64,000 bases of DNA, taken from the NCBI GenBank assembly GCA_027625915.1, contig JANTQA010000021.1, forward strand, positions 1,674,001 to 1,738,000. Direction: 5' to 3'. This stretch comes from Anaeramoeba flamelloides (taxonomy: Eukaryota; Metamonada; Anaeramoebidae). How positions within the stretch are numbered: position 1 is the first letter of the stretch; the number at the start of each line of letters is the position of its first letter. Of this stretch, positions 10,570-22,367 are shown one piece after another. The notes below the pieces were generated by a model that did not search any database, had not been told where the DNA came from, and saw nothing but the letters and a program-made list of their open reading frames with translations. A program made the position numbers and the translations under genes.

Positions 10570-13500
10570 TTAATTTAAAAGATTCTTTATTTTAACATAT
10601 TCTCTTTGAAATTTTGAATTTTCTGATAATTGGTAATAATCAATTGCATCTTCTAATTCTTCACAAAGTAATTGAGGATCATCGTCGGCTGTCAATACAA
10701 TTTTATTTAAATAAAAGAATTTAATTAAAATTTCAATACTTTCGATTGTTTTGCCCGAATAATCAGTGACAGAATTAGATTTTTCGGTTACATTTTTAAA
10801 CAAATCGCGAAATAAACCAGATTTTGCTTGTAAAATGAATTTGTGAACTGGAATTTCTTCAAAGGATTCCTCATCATCATCATCTTCATCATCAATTCTG
10901 ACTTTGAGAATAAAATTTTTTGAATTTTCATCAGCAAACAATTGTTCTAAAGTTTTTGAAAATGGGATATTAATGTTTTGTGATGCATTTAAAGATTTCA
11001 AAATATTTTGTAAAATTTCAGAATTGTTTTTTGTTGGATCACCATACACCCATCTTAGAAAGATGTTTGTTTCTTCCTTTGTGTATTGATTTTCAATTAA
11101 CTTGATTATTTCATCAATATTTTTCCCAGTTCTCGATTCAACTAAAATTTTATGTGCTTTGATTCCATTTAATGTAAAATCAAAAAAGATTTGATTTTCA
11201 AATAAAGTTAAGAATTCATTGTCAAACTTTGCTTTACAATTAAAAATTACAAATGAATTCCATGAGCCACAAATTGGCCATATGGTGCTTTTCTTTTCCA
11301 AGTTTGGTAAAACCAATTTGTGAATTTTATCACCATTAAGATTTTTACCCACTTGATTGTCTCTATTATTTCCCCAAATATAAATTTCATTATTTTCATC
11401 AAGTGCCATTGAATGTGCAAACCCAGAAGTTATTTCAATAATTCTCATATCGTTGAAATGTTCAATTTTTTTAAAACTGGTTGATACTAAAAAATTTCCA
11501 TTATTACCAGAAGAATATATGTCACCACTATTATCTAATAATAACGAATAATTTTCTGCACATGAAAATTTTTTGATATTGTTAAAATCAACATCTTTAA
11601 CTTTTTTCGGTCTTTTCGCTTCAGATTTATCACCAATACTACATTCTCCTATAAATAAATCAATTAAAAGAAAGCATAAAAAAGATTAAATTAATTTTTG
11701 TAAATTAAATAAAAAAATATAATCCAGATTTTTTGGCATCGTTCAAACTGTTTAAAGAATAAAAATATTTTACATTTTAATTTTTTGATAATAGGAAACA
11801 TTTGATTTTCGATCAATCTATCAAATAGGATCTAATATTTAATTTTCAATTTTTGTAAAAAAGACTTTAATAAACAAAAAAAAAAAAATGTGTGTATGTG
11901 AAAGGAAGTAATTTAATATAAACATATTTTTTTTTTTTTAATTTTTCAAAATTAGCTCTTTTTGAATAATTATAACTCATGGAAAAGTGAAAAAAACTCT
12001 ATTTTTTTTGAAAATAATTTTTTAATCCTTGCTATTAGTCAAAATGAAAAATGTATTATCTTGATAATAGTTATCTCTTTTGAGATTTTAGAAGTTTATT
12101 GGTTATTTTTTTTTAACAAAGTATTAAAAAAAAAAATTAAAAAACAATCGAAGAATTATTTTGGAATAACATTTCTCATATTCAACTTTCTTTAGAAGAT
12201 TAAAGAAATTTCCACTAAAAATCAATATGGTTTTTCCTACAATCATTTTCACTGTTTCAATATCATTAAAATAACAACATGATTTTACATGGTAACTATA
12301 GATCTTACGGTAAAAATAAATTGACTGCGAGACAATTTATATCAATGTAAAAAAAAGAAAAAGAAAAAAAAGAAAAAGAAAAAAAAGAAACGTGAAAATG
12401 TGCAAATAAGTTCAAAATTATTTCAATTTTGAAATTTCCAAAAAAAAATTTTTTTCTTCTAATATTCATTCAAACACTTTAAACACATGTATTTCATCCA
12501 TTACAACTGAGCTAAAAATAACTCATAGAGTTTATTATTTCTAGAAATTTGGAAATAATTATGATTTTTAAAATTTTGTAATCATTTTTTGGTTTTTTTT
12601 TTGTTGATTGTTTTAATTCCCATTTTTTTTTTTCAATTAAGTAATCTGTTTTGTTCGATCTAAAGAAATTTTTTCGAACGATTGAAATTTGGTTAAAGTT
12701 GACTTAATTCCAATCCAAAAAAAAAAACTAAAAAAAATTGATGTTACTTCGCATTTGATCGAGAAATAATTGTTTGTGAAATTTGAACAAATTTACCAAA
12801 ACTGTTTTTTTGTTGTGACAATTCCAAAATTAGGGTTATAAATCATTTTTTTATTTATATTTATTGTTCGAATTATTTATTTTTTTGATTTTTCATATTT
12901 ATAAAAGTTTATATATTCAGTCAAATCTAGATTCCTTGAATAAATTGTCGTTCAAAGTTAGGCCAAAAGGAAGAGGGTTAATTATACCAGACATAATTAT
13001 GTGAGTTTTTTTTTTTTTTTTTTTGAAAGAGAGGCGATTCAACAAAATTACCTCCTTTTAACCGTTAGGTTTTTTTTAATTTAAGAGAATGGAGTAAAAT
13101 CATAGAGGATATTCAATTTTTTTGAATTCTGCAAAACCTAGGTTTTTTCATTATTTTTTTTTTAATTTGAGAAATAAAAAGAAAATTTCAAAAAATTTCA
13201 ATTTAGTTCTCAAAGTAAAAAAAACCGCCGTTAGGTTTTCTTGATTTTTCTGTTTATTTTGAAAATCGATAGATTTTTGTTAGCTTTTTTTGAATTTTTG
13301 AAATAAACCGAAAATTTATTAAAATTTTCTGTTTATTTCAAAAAGTAAAAAAAACCTAGAACACTTTACAGAATAAAATAGAAAACCTCAAGAAAACCGC
13401 CGTTAGGTTTTTCAAAATTTAAGAGAATCGAGTTAAATCTTTGATTTTACTCTATTCTTTTGAATTCTGAAAAACCTAGGCACTCTACGGCACTCTACGG

Positions 13501-16500
13501 CATTTGACGAAACTCTACAAAACTCAGCGGCACTTGACGAAACGACTGATTATTGGTATTATTATTATATCTAAATAATTTTTAAATATTCTTGACCTTT
13601 CCACCCAGAACAATTTATAATTAACTTTTGTCTAAAATTATTTAGTTTCGCATTTAATAATTTTAAATTTTCTATTTCCCAATTAATATTTTCATTGTTT
13701 TTTTTTGGAAAATTTTAATTTTTTTGAAATGTCTTCAAATCCTAAGAGTTCTAAATTTTTTTTGAGTTTGTATCTTCTTTTGTAGATTGAAATTCTGGAT
13801 TGTTCAAGTTTGGCTTCAGTTTTATAAATTATTTCTTTAGGAGTGTGAATTAGATTTTTCAAAATTTTGTTACATTTTTTATTTATCGAAATATTAATTG
13901 AGTCAAAATCTTTTTGAGTTGAATTAAAAATTACTAGTCCATAGAATAATTGACTAATGCATATTGATTTGAACAATTTTAATTATTACTCAATTGCTAG
14001 TTTTTTTTTGGTTAAAAATAAGTTTTATTTTTTTAAAGCTATCTTTTACTTTTTAAAAGTTTTTTGTAAGTGTTTTTCTTTATCTAACCAAATTCCTAAA
14101 TATTTAATTTCAGATAAAGTTATTGATATTAGTGTTTTATCAGTGTTTGTATTCATTCCAAATTCTTGGATAATTTTATAAATAATTTATTATTTTTTAT
14201 CAATTTCCCGAATAGGTACTTCAATTATCAAAATTGAGTCATCTACAATCCTTTGGACATGTTTAACCAAGTTTTTTAATTTTTTCAATTTAAAAATGAC
14301 TGATAAATCCAAAGAATAAGGGTGAAAGGGGGTCTCCTTGATAAACTCCTAATCCAAATTGTTTATAATAACTTTTGTAGCCATATTTTGATTTTCTCAT
14401 TTCTAATATATTTATCAAGTAAAATTCAAAGAAATATTTAAATAATGGTTAATTAACCCTTCGCATAATAATATCGAAAATACATTAAAAAAATCAATTT
14501 TATTTATACATAAAAAAGGAAATGAGGGGGTAGCTTTGAATTATCGACCAATTTCAATTAATCAAAGCTTACCAAGATTATTTCTAAAAATTCTATACAT
14601 ACTAATTGAAGAATGTTGGGAATTTATTCATAAATTCCAATTTGGATTTCGGAAAAAATATGATACTCGCATTGCGGTATTAATATTTCATAAAGAAAAT
14701 ACTTATATTAAAATGAAATCATATAATGAAAATGGAAATTATAAAACATATTATAATGATTGATATAACAAAAGGTTTTGATTCAATCAATTTTAAAATA
14801 ATTAGAAAAACAATTAAAAAAATTTATTTTAAATAAAATTATTCAAAAATTTTTATTAAAATATTATCAAGGAAAAGGACTTGGTAAATTCCAAGGAGAT
14901 CAATTGTCTCCGATTTTATTTGCTCTAATTCCAGATTTTATTCTATTGAAAATCATACCATTAACAAATCATTGTCAAAAGTTTTGTATGATTTAATTTT
15001 AATTATAAAAGGAAATAAAAATTATTTATATCAAAAATTAAATTCTATATATGAAATTATTATCCAATTTGGGTTAAAACCTAATAAAGATAAAACAGTT
15101 GTATCAAAAGATTTAAAAAAAAATTAAATATTTAGGTATCTATTTAGATAAAATCTCACATATAGTCTATAATTTAAAAAAATCAAAAGAGGCATTTAAT
15201 AGCTCTAAACAATTATTTAACAACAATTCTCCGAATAATAGTTGAAAAAATAGATTATTGAAATCTTTTATAAAAAGTAAATTAACATATGGATTAGCAA
15301 TTTATAATTATGAAATAAAAAATGATAAATTATTTAAATTCTTGGATTAATTCATGTATTACTGAAATATGTAAAATAAACAGAAACACACCAATCCCCA
15401 TTTACAAAACAGAATTTAAAATTGAAAATATGGTAATTTCAGTAAATAAAAAAAATTTTAAATTCAAAAAAAAATTAGAAAATTTATCTCTCCCTTATTT
15501 GGAAAAATTAATAAAATTTAATCAACGAAAAAACAATAAAATCAATTGGAATTCAAAAGATTTGATTGAATTGAAAAAAGAAATTTATAAATATACATCA
15601 TAATGAATTATTGAATTCCGAGAGCTGGAAATGTCGTTAGGTTTTTTTTAATTTGAGAAATAAAAAGAAAATTTGTGAAATTTTCGGTTTATTTCTTAAA
15701 TTAAAAAAAACCTAGACACTTTTCGTTGGGTTTTTTTTAATTTGAGAAATAAAAAGAAAATTTGTGAAATTTTCGGTTTATTTCTTAAATTAAAAAAAAA
15801 CCTAGACACTTTTCGTTAGGTTTTCCAAAATTCAAAAGAATTGAGTAAAATATTTTATTTTACTCTATTCTTTTGAGTCCTGCAAAACCTAGGAAATAGA
15901 ATATTTATCATAATGAATTTTTTTCTATATTTCAGTTTTATGAGATAAATTACAGAATTTTCAAAACAAATAGTTATTATCTATTCAAAAAAATATTTCC
16001 AAGCTTAATTTAAACTAGAATTCATTCGTACATCAATTTAAAAAATTTTTACCCGAATAAACACCTTTTTTTCTCCCACTAGAGACTTTTAAAAACCACA
16101 GTGCTACTGGCAACAATAAATACAATGGCTTCAGTAATTTGAAGTTCTGGGGTGGTGATTATATTGTAAATAAACTTTATCAATAATGATGTCTGAAAAG
16201 TTAATTAAAATATTAGTTTTATCTAACTTTAAATTTCTCAATTTTATTTTTTCAGATTAGTGTTGTGTACTAGATTCAAAAAAAATGTAAAAAAACTTTT
16301 TAGTTGAATTTCCATTTTAGAAATTAATAAACTCGGCTTATAAAAACATTCAATTTCAAAAAACATTTGGTTGAATCAACTTTTTTACAAAGTGCCTTTG
16401 CGTTTAAACCAACAAAATTCTTTCTTTAAAAGTAAGTTAAAAAAATTGAAATTCATCGAAAAAGTTGGCAAACATTTTTTGACTTTCTCAGTATCTTTTC

Positions 16501-17950
16501 ATTTTCAGTTTCTGTGATTTCTGTGATTTCTGTGATTTCTGTGATTCCTATGATTTCTGTGATTTCTGTGATTTCTTATGTTCTCTTAATTTTTTCAATT
16601 AAAAAACCTTCAGTTTTGCTTTGTTTTTTTCTCTCATACTGTTGAGAGAAAAATGTTGGACAGAGAAAAATAGTTGGACAGCAATTTTAATTTTGAACAT
16701 TAATAGAACCTTATTTTCAATTTCAATCGTTTGTGAAATAACTAAAGAAAATAACAATAATCTACTTATTAGAATAACGATTAATGTTATTCTACTTTTT
16801 CAAAACCTTATCTCTTATAGTCCAAAACAAGTTTAAAAATTACCATTTTCAGAATTAATAGTAAACTTTACTAGAACTTGGATTTTTGTTAAAATAGCAT
16901 GATCTACTTTTAGTTATCAACCATTCAAATGAGAATTCTACACACACACCAGATTAATGAACTTGTAACACCTTTAAACCTGGGTTTATATAAAATTCAC
17001 CGAGTTATCAATAGGATTTGATTTTCAATTTTACTAATGTTCCCAATTAAAAATGGTGTCTAACCATTTTTCTGTGTCCAACATTTGTCTCTCAACAGTT
17101 ACCTAATATCCTTTTTTCCAGACACTAGCTCTGCTTATGGGGCACCCAATTTCGAATTAGATCCTTTCAATTTCAAAATTTCTCAAAAGTTGCCTAAATC
17201 GCTGCACTATGACTAAGGCCGATATTTGTTCAATGGTTTCTCAAAAATTGTATATGTTAGTGTGAGTTCAAGCAAGCAATTTCTCCAAAAAAGGCTGAGA
17301 TAGAAATGAAACAAACCTTGAGAATTTTTCCCGCAAGAATACACAATGCCATCAGACCTTTGAATAAAAGCATGCCAGGCAAAGACACCTGTCCAAAATT
17401 TGACAACATTTTTGTCTACTAGACGAAAATTTTTATTTGTCTCATCCAGAATGTAATCTTCCATTTTTTCAATCCCCTTTTCGCCACACACCCAAAGATC
17501 ACCGTTACCCGAAAGGAAAAAAGTGTGTTCAATTGCACAAGCAACATCAATTATATTTTTGTCTTCAAAAAAATCCAGTTTTTTCGGCTCTTGGATGATC
17601 CAGTCATTTTCAAATGTAAAGCCCATGCTACAATTATGGTATTCGTCAGATCCCCAAATATATATTGATCCACTTTGGCAAAGGATTGCAAAGTGGGATC
17701 CACCACATGACATCTTGCTAATTAATTCATTTTTCGGGTTACGTTGGGTTTCGAATTTGCTACTCTCTCCCAATTCAACAATTGTCCGATCAGACAAAAG
17801 AAAGGCAGTCCTTTGGTAATTTCCACAAACATCAACAATTTCTTGTTGTGTGGATAATGAGTACAACGTTGGAGTTCCTGAATTCGTACTATTACTTGAA
17901 TAATTGCCGTAGCTATTTTGACCCCAAGCATAAAAACGATTTTTTTTCAT
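10570..17950 (-). CDS. RCC1-repeat / tandem BTB protein, two exons
   Basis: Exon 1 is 17950-17317 and exon 2 is 11648-10570. The donor GTTTGT follows CAAG, the acceptor TTTATAG precedes GAGAATGT, the phase is 1, and the join restores one frame of 570 residues ending at the stop at 10570. The junction falls inside an RCC1 repeat and reads CGKNSQGECSIGDKSEAKRP, exactly as such a repeat should. Residues 1-345 are RCC1 repeats (YAWGQNSYG, IYIWGSDEYH, EIYIWGNNRDNQVG). Residues about 355-440 look like a degenerate BTB domain and about 443-570 a clearer one (VHKFILQAKSGLFRDLF) with an acidic insert. In known families RCC1 blades form a propeller and BTB domains dimerise or recruit cullin-3; the client here is unknown. 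The ATG at 17950 is preferred because the nine upstream in-frame codons lack an ATG. The 5,668 bp intron is unusual beside the 80-220 bp introns elsewhere. Confidence 0.8.
13063..13540. repeat. Hairpin-module cluster 1, nested
   Basis: Several hairpins with stems of the type TTAGGTTTT / AAAACCTAG. One spans 13063-13141 around GAATGGAGTAAAATC. A second has outer stem GCCGTTAGGTTTTCTTGA near 13227 pairing with CTCAAGAAAACCGCCG near 13390, with another complete hairpin nested inside at about 13279-13365. A third spans about 13393-13480. The cluster ends with tandem GGCACTCTACGGCACT-like units up to about 13540. It lies next to the minus-strand reverse-transcriptase fragment. Confidence 0.75.
13570..14440 (-). 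mobile_element. Degraded non-LTR-type reverse transcriptase fragment (-)
   Basis: On the minus strand, the region around 14390-14320 encodes GVYQGDPLSPLFF, the conserved GxxQGDPLSPLLF segment of LINE-type reverse transcriptases. Around 14240 an IVDDS motif takes the place of the usual YADD, and 13976-13692 encodes a thumb-like region (FYGLVIFN, TPKEIIYKTE). That last part aligns with the end of the neighbouring plus-strand fragment, so both are copies of one family. The copy lacks its 5' part and is interrupted several times. No endonuclease domain is seen. A pseudogene. Confidence 0.65.
14440..15603 (+). mobile_element. Degraded non-LTR-type reverse transcriptase fragment (+)
   Basis: The plus strand encodes ILFIHKKGNEG followed by NYRPISI and QFGFRKKYDT near 14480-14670. 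These are the opening motifs of LINE-type reverse transcriptases (KKGD..NYRPIS..., QFGFR...T). Later pieces include KYLGIYLDK near 15130 and LTYGLAIYNYE followed by a basic thumb region to 15603. Several interruptions split the frame, and the catalytic DD segment is not recognisable here. The 5' boundary abuts the minus-strand fragment at about 14440, so two copies stand back to back, diverging. Not functional. Confidence 0.65.
15634..15893. repeat. Hairpin-module cluster 2, tandem duplicated
   Basis: Two nearly identical units of about 92 bp follow each other (15634-15720 and 15724-15810), each a hairpin with stem TTAGGTTTTTTTTAATTTGA / TTAAATTAAAAAAAACCTAG. They are followed by a third hairpin of the GAATTGAGTAAAAT type to 15893. 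The near identity of the two tandem units suggests a recent duplication. It follows directly after the end of the plus-strand reverse-transcriptase fragment. Confidence 0.8.
16508..16577. repeat. Short tandem repeat, TTTCTGTGA unit
   Basis: About six to seven imperfect copies of a 9-10 base unit (GTGATTTCT), in the intron of the RCC1-BTB gene. Ordinary microsatellite. Confidence 0.85.
16637..17104. repeat. 470-bp TIR element
   Basis: The left end TACTGTTGAGAGAAAAATG and the right end ATTTGTCTCTCAACAGTTA are inverted repeats; the match continues inward for about 65 bp (TTGGACA, GAAAAAT, GTTGGACA). Flanking TA dinucleotides fit a Tc1/mariner-type target site. The interior has no transposase frame. 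It sits near the 5' end of the large intron. No second copy was found in the window. Confidence 0.75.
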
Positions 17951-18461
17951 TTTTGTTTTTGTTTTTTTTTGAAGCAATAACTTTTGAACACAAAGAAACT
18001 AAATCAGAAAAAATGAGAAAAATTGAGTTGTGTTTGTTCAAGTAAAAATAGTTCATTTCGAATTGTTGTTTTTGTTTTAAATTAAAAACACAGCCGAAGG
18101 ATGTACTTTGACTATAAAAAAAAGATTTTTCATCAAGATTACTCAAGTAAATAATAATTTGATTCTCCGAAACTTTCGTAATTAGTCGTTTAATGTTATG
18201 TGTTTTTTTGTTTACTTTTCCCCTAAACCGACAATTTTTTTTTAACCCACAATATGTTTCTCTTGAAATTTTCAGATGCAAGAAAATTTTATGAAGTACA
18301 CCAAAATGAGTTGACAAACAAACTTGAGTTTTTAAGAGATGTTCAGTTCTATTTTGAATAAGTGTTACTCTTTCGTGATGATGGTGTTTTGAATTTAAAA
18401 AACATTTCTCAATGATAAACCATTTTTTTTATTTTATATTTGTGTTTCTTATTTTTTCAAA
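17951..18461. promoter_or_regulatory. Divergent intergenic region, RCC1-BTB / SF3B5
   Basis: 510 bp between the start codons of two divergent genes, so it should hold both promoters. No element can be named with confidence. An open frame on the minus strand (17913-18317) overlaps the RCC1-BTB start and has no recognisable domain. Confidence 0.4.
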
Positions 18462-19056
18462 ATGAGCCAAGAAGGAACAGAAGAACGAAGACTTACACTC
18501 AATATTCAACAAGAGCATGTGATCTCAAAATACCTTGGAACAGGTTTTACAGATATAAAAAAACAGTAATTAGGCACCTTCCGTCTTCTTATCATTTTAG
18601 TGCTATCCATAAACTTACTCTTCTTTAATTTTTTTTTTTTATTCTCAAAAGCGAATGGCTTGTCCACCAACACCGTGACACTTATGCTTCCAATATTGGT
18701 TTGTCTTATTTTTTTTTTTTTAATCACTTTTAGATCCTTCAAGTAATCAGTTTTTATGTATTTTCTTTTCATTTGTTGCTTCTATTTTTTACCCATCTTT
18801 CTTTTTAATTTTGCAAATAGGCCATCCTTCGATGTTAATGTTTATAAGTGTGAGTGAAAACGAATCCATCTCAAGAGTTAAATTTAATATGTTAAATGTA
18901 ATTTTCAATTTCATTTCCTTATTCTCTGTCTTTCTTGTTGATTACTTATTGTGTCATGTTTGTGTTTTTTATTTCTTTTTTCTTTTTAAATTTTCTCGTT
19001 AATAGAGAATGGTTCAACCTTGTGGGCCACCACCGCCAAGAAAAGACGAATTTTAA
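18462..19056 (+). CDS. SF3B5: SF3B5 / SF3b10, U2 snRNP splicing subunit
   Basis: Four exons: 18462-18565, 18652-18698, 18821-18897 and 19006-19056, joined in phases 2, 1 and 0, give 92 residues. Each junction is GT-AG, with donors GTAATT, GTTTGT and GTAATT. The product reads SKYLGTGFTDIKK, then EWLVHQHRDTYASNIGHP, then SENESISRVKFNMLN, then VQPCGPPPP. These are the conserved blocks of SF3b10, a small subunit of the SF3b complex that holds SF3B1 and PHF5A together in the U2 snRNP at the branch site. The usual Trp before EWL is His here. The family is about 85 residues long, so this is full length. Introns are 86, 122 and 108 bp and exon 2 is only 47 bp. It is divergent from the RCC1-BTB gene. 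Confidence 0.95.
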
Positions 19057-19607
19057 TTAATTTCCTAAACGGAGTATTCAATTATAATCTAAATCCATTG
19101 ATTGATACATTTTTTATTATTTTTCTTTGACTTACTATTTGTTTTCCAACAAACACAACACCATTAAAAAATAGCAAAAAAATATTATTTTTTTTTATTT
19201 TTTTTTATTTTGTTTTTTAAGGATCAACATAAACACAGAAATTGCTATTTACCAAACCAACACCACACATTAGAAACGAAACTTTGGGTTCTACAAAGAA
19301 ACACTTTATCCATTATATTAGAAAAATACGGTTTGTGATACGAGAATTACAAAATGTCACCTTCTTTTTACTTCATCTTTTCTAAAACTAGCTTAGTTTA
19401 CAAAGGCCAACCACTTGAAAAACTTATAAATCATTTTATTTTATTAAGACTTTGTATTTAAACCACCACAATAAATTAAATATGAATAATCTTCGACATT
19501 ATCGAAAAAAAAATGAAAGGTAAAAAAAAAACAGTGAATCAGGATTTATAATTTGATAACATTAAAAAAAAAGATCAATGAAGTAAAGGAAAAAGATATT
19601 ATTAAAG

Positions 19608-19751
19608 TTATTATTTTTTTGAAACTCAAGCTAAAAAAATGAAAAGAAATAACCATTTTTCTAAGCATATTTATATTGGTTATTATTTTTTTGAAACCTA
19701 AGCTAACAAAAATGATAAAAAATAACCTTTTTTCTAGTCGTATTTATATTG
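19608..19751. repeat. 71-bp tandem duplication
   Basis: A unit beginning GTTATTATTTTTTTGAAAC and ending ATATTTATATTG occurs twice in direct succession, from 19608 and from 19679, with a few differences. Non-coding. Confidence 0.8.
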
Positions 19752-20566
19752 GTGATTTCTAGAAAAAAGATCTTTATTTAATAATACTCTACTGATTATG
19801 TGTATTAATGAATTTTTTTGTTTTTTTGAGAAACAAATAGCTCAGTTCTTGTAAATGGTGTCTTAATATTAAAAACAGAAGAGACAGGGGAATAGAAGGA
19901 ATGTGAATTTTCTCAAGATCTTAATTAACCAGCTCTGTATTTTTCTTCAAAACAATAAATTTTGAAATGTGTTATTATTAATGAGTGTTAAATATTTTGT
20001 GAGTTTAAAAGAGATGAAGAAAATAACTTTTTAAAAAGGTTGAAATTTAGAAACAATTCCTTTTTGAGTTGAGAGTCTCTTATTTTAAAACAGTTTTAAG
20101 TACTACAAAAATTCATCTAGCTTTTAAGATCTAAAAAGAATGAAAAACTACAAAGAATTATTTTTTATTTTTTGTGTTTTTATTTTTTTTCATTAAGATC
20201 TACACTATTTCAAAAAATAATAACTCACACAATTTGTCTTATTGTTTCAAAAACAAGTAAATTATTTTTCTTTCTAGGCGAAATAAACATCACCCCTTAA
20301 AGAAAAATATATTCCTTTATCTCAACTTTGTATAAACAACGACAGATAAAATTTCAGTTTTAGGGATTAGTAACCCTTATTTTTTTATTTATTTTTTTTT
20401 TTTGTTCAAAAGTTCACTGAGTACTTTTTAACACAGAATTTAAATTAAAAATTATAATCAAATTTCCTGCGAACCTTTGAGAAATTAGATATGATTGTTG
20501 CAAGAATTCATTTTTTACAAAAATTTTCAAATAAAGTATGAAAAATTTGCCAAAAAATATAGTTTT

Positions 20567-20765
20567 AACAGTCAATTCCACTTTTAAGACAAAAATTTTC
20601 AATGAAATTTAAAGCACAAAAAAATCTCAAATTTAGGCACCTTTTTTGAAATTTATTTTTTACACAAATTATTTTACTTGAATTTGAATTTTGTGTTATA
20701 ATTTGTGGTTTTTCTGTGTATGATTTTTGTTGAAAGTTTAGGTCTTAAAAGTTGAACTGACTGTA
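20567..20765. repeat. 200-bp TA palindrome family, copy 3
   Basis: Starts ACAGTCAATTCCACTTTTAA and ends TTAAAAGTTGAACTGACTGTA. First of four copies within 2 kb. Confidence 0.75.
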
Positions 20766-21047
20766 TGAAAACACACTTTTGGGAATTAATGATTATTATA
20801 ATGAACAAATAATTTTGATAATATAATAATATTTGAAAAAATAAAAATAAAAATAATGAACAAAATATTTAATCATTGACAATCATAAAATAAATTATTC
20901 ATTTTTTGTATTTTGAATAGTTTATTTAATTTCTTAAATTATAAATGGTTATCTGTATTTTTTTTCTGCAAATTTCAATAGTATTAATAACCAACTTTTA
21001 TTATTAAAAAAAGTTATTTGATACTATTTCTTATTTTTTTCATTACG

Positions 21048-21240
21048 AATAGTTTCACTTTTTTGACACAAATTATTAACAAAAATTAAGATACAAAAAA
21101 ATCTCAAATTTTTGAACAAAATTCAGATTCTAGTAAAATAAATTGTGTAAAAAAATTCCAGAAAGTATGACTTAATTTGATTTGTTTTTGTGCTTTAATT
21201 TCTTTGAAAATTTGTGCCTTAAAAGTGAAACTGATTTTAT
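21048..21240. repeat. 200-bp TA palindrome family, copy 4
   Basis: Starts AATAGTTTCACTTTT and ends AAAAGTGAAACTGATT. The outermost bases have drifted. The interior keeps AAATCTCAAATTT and GTGCCTTAAAAGTG. Confidence 0.7.
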
Positions 21241-21975
21241 CACTATTTTTGACCATTGCCATTTTAAATATTATTATAAAAATAAGTATTTCTTGTAGTA
21301 TTTCTTATAAAATTTATACCGATTCCTTTGAACTTTTAATCCTTAAACTTGATATTCAACCCCATTTTTAAAATAATAAAGTTTTTAGGTTCTATTAAGA
21401 TTGACAATGAAAAATCATAAAATCGGAAATTTTTCCTTTGTCCAATTACTTTTCTTAACATGACTTATTTTTTTTTCTCTAAAACTCACAAAACAATCCA
21501 GATGAAATATTAAGGGTTAAGTCTGGAATTCGTAATTTTCCAGAGATTAATTATCTAAAAATTGTACTTTTTACTCATTTTTACCAACTTCTACAATTAA
21601 AAATAAAAAATTTGATTATTACTACACCCAATTTGAAGGATCTTGATTTAACCGAAATGATAAAAAATCAAGTTAGATATGACACTTCTTAAAAGTTTTT
21701 AAACCCCGGTTGGATTCTTATTATCTTCAAAGAATTCTGATGGTTTTGATCAGTTTTACTAAGGTTGGCAATTATTTTTTTGATTTTTGACAAAGAAAGT
21801 TTCAGACTTTTTTTTGGTGACAGTAATGGTCCTTTTTTTTAATATTTTTTTTTGTTTTGATCATATTTTTTTTTTTGATTGGTTTTGGTATCTCAATAAT
21901 AATTAAAAAAAAAAAAAAAAAAAACTAATGAAAAAGAACATATAGAATTAGAAGACCAAATTTCCCTTTTATAAT

Positions 21976-22173
21976 TACACCCAGTTCAACTTTTCAGGTA
22001 CAAACTTTCATCTAAAAATAAGGCATAAACAAATTCCAAATCAAATCACAATGCTCAGATTAATGTAAAATACTGTGTGTTGCTCAAATTCTAAAAATTA
22101 TGTCACTAACTTGAGATTTTTTGTGCCTTAAATTTCATTGAAGGTTTTGGTCTTGTTGTGAAACTGGTTGCAA
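21976..22173. repeat. 200-bp TA palindrome family, copy 5
   Basis: Starts TACACCCAGTTCAACTTTTC and ends GTTGTGAAACTGGTTGCA. Arms retain AAGGCATAAA and TTGTGCCTTAAATTTCATTG. Confidence 0.7.
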
Positions 22174-22367
22174 TAAATACCCCTTAAATTATCCGAACCG
22201 ATATTTTTTTATTTATAATCAACATAATTTAGAGAATAGTATTTTTTCAAAATAAAATTCAATCTTATTCAGATATAAAAATATTTTTGTTTGGAATCTA
22301 TGCCTTTGTTTGTGAAATAGATGAGTTAAAACCCTCTAAAAATTTATTAAATATATTTATTTATTAA

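Larger units (their letters stand above)
11649..17316 (-). other. 5.67-kb intron of the RCC1-BTB gene
   Basis: It starts GTTTGTTTC and ends TTTATAG on the minus strand. It contains AT-rich DNA (11649-12950), hairpin-module cluster 1 (13063-13540), two reverse-transcriptase fragments pointing away from each other (13570-14440 and 14440-15603), hairpin-module cluster 2 (15634-15893), a short TTTCTGTGA tandem repeat near 16510 and a TIR element at about 16637-17104. No additional exon is needed to complete the protein frame. Confidence 0.75.

Noticed and set aside
11962-12195. 77-codon frame inside the RCC1-BTB intron
   Set aside because: Low-complexity Lys/Ile/Phe composition, no domain, no start codon context.
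13570-15603. A single reverse-transcriptase element with an inverted 5' part (twin priming)
   Set aside because: Both fragments contain the same C-terminal region, so they must be two copies and cannot be two parts of one copy.
13063-15893. A CRISPR-like or tandem-repeat array
   Set aside because: The repeats are hairpins of differing modules, without uniform spacers, in a eukaryotic intron. There are no cas genes.
10570-17950. Two independent genes instead of one RCC1-BTB gene
   Set aside because: The upstream part ends in the middle of an RCC1 repeat exactly at a GT donor, and the downstream part starts at an AG acceptor in matching phase with the other half of the repeat. One spliced gene is the simpler reading.
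17913-18317. 134-codon frame on the minus strand
   Set aside because: Overlaps the RCC1-BTB start in another frame and covers the divergent promoter; no domain and biased composition.
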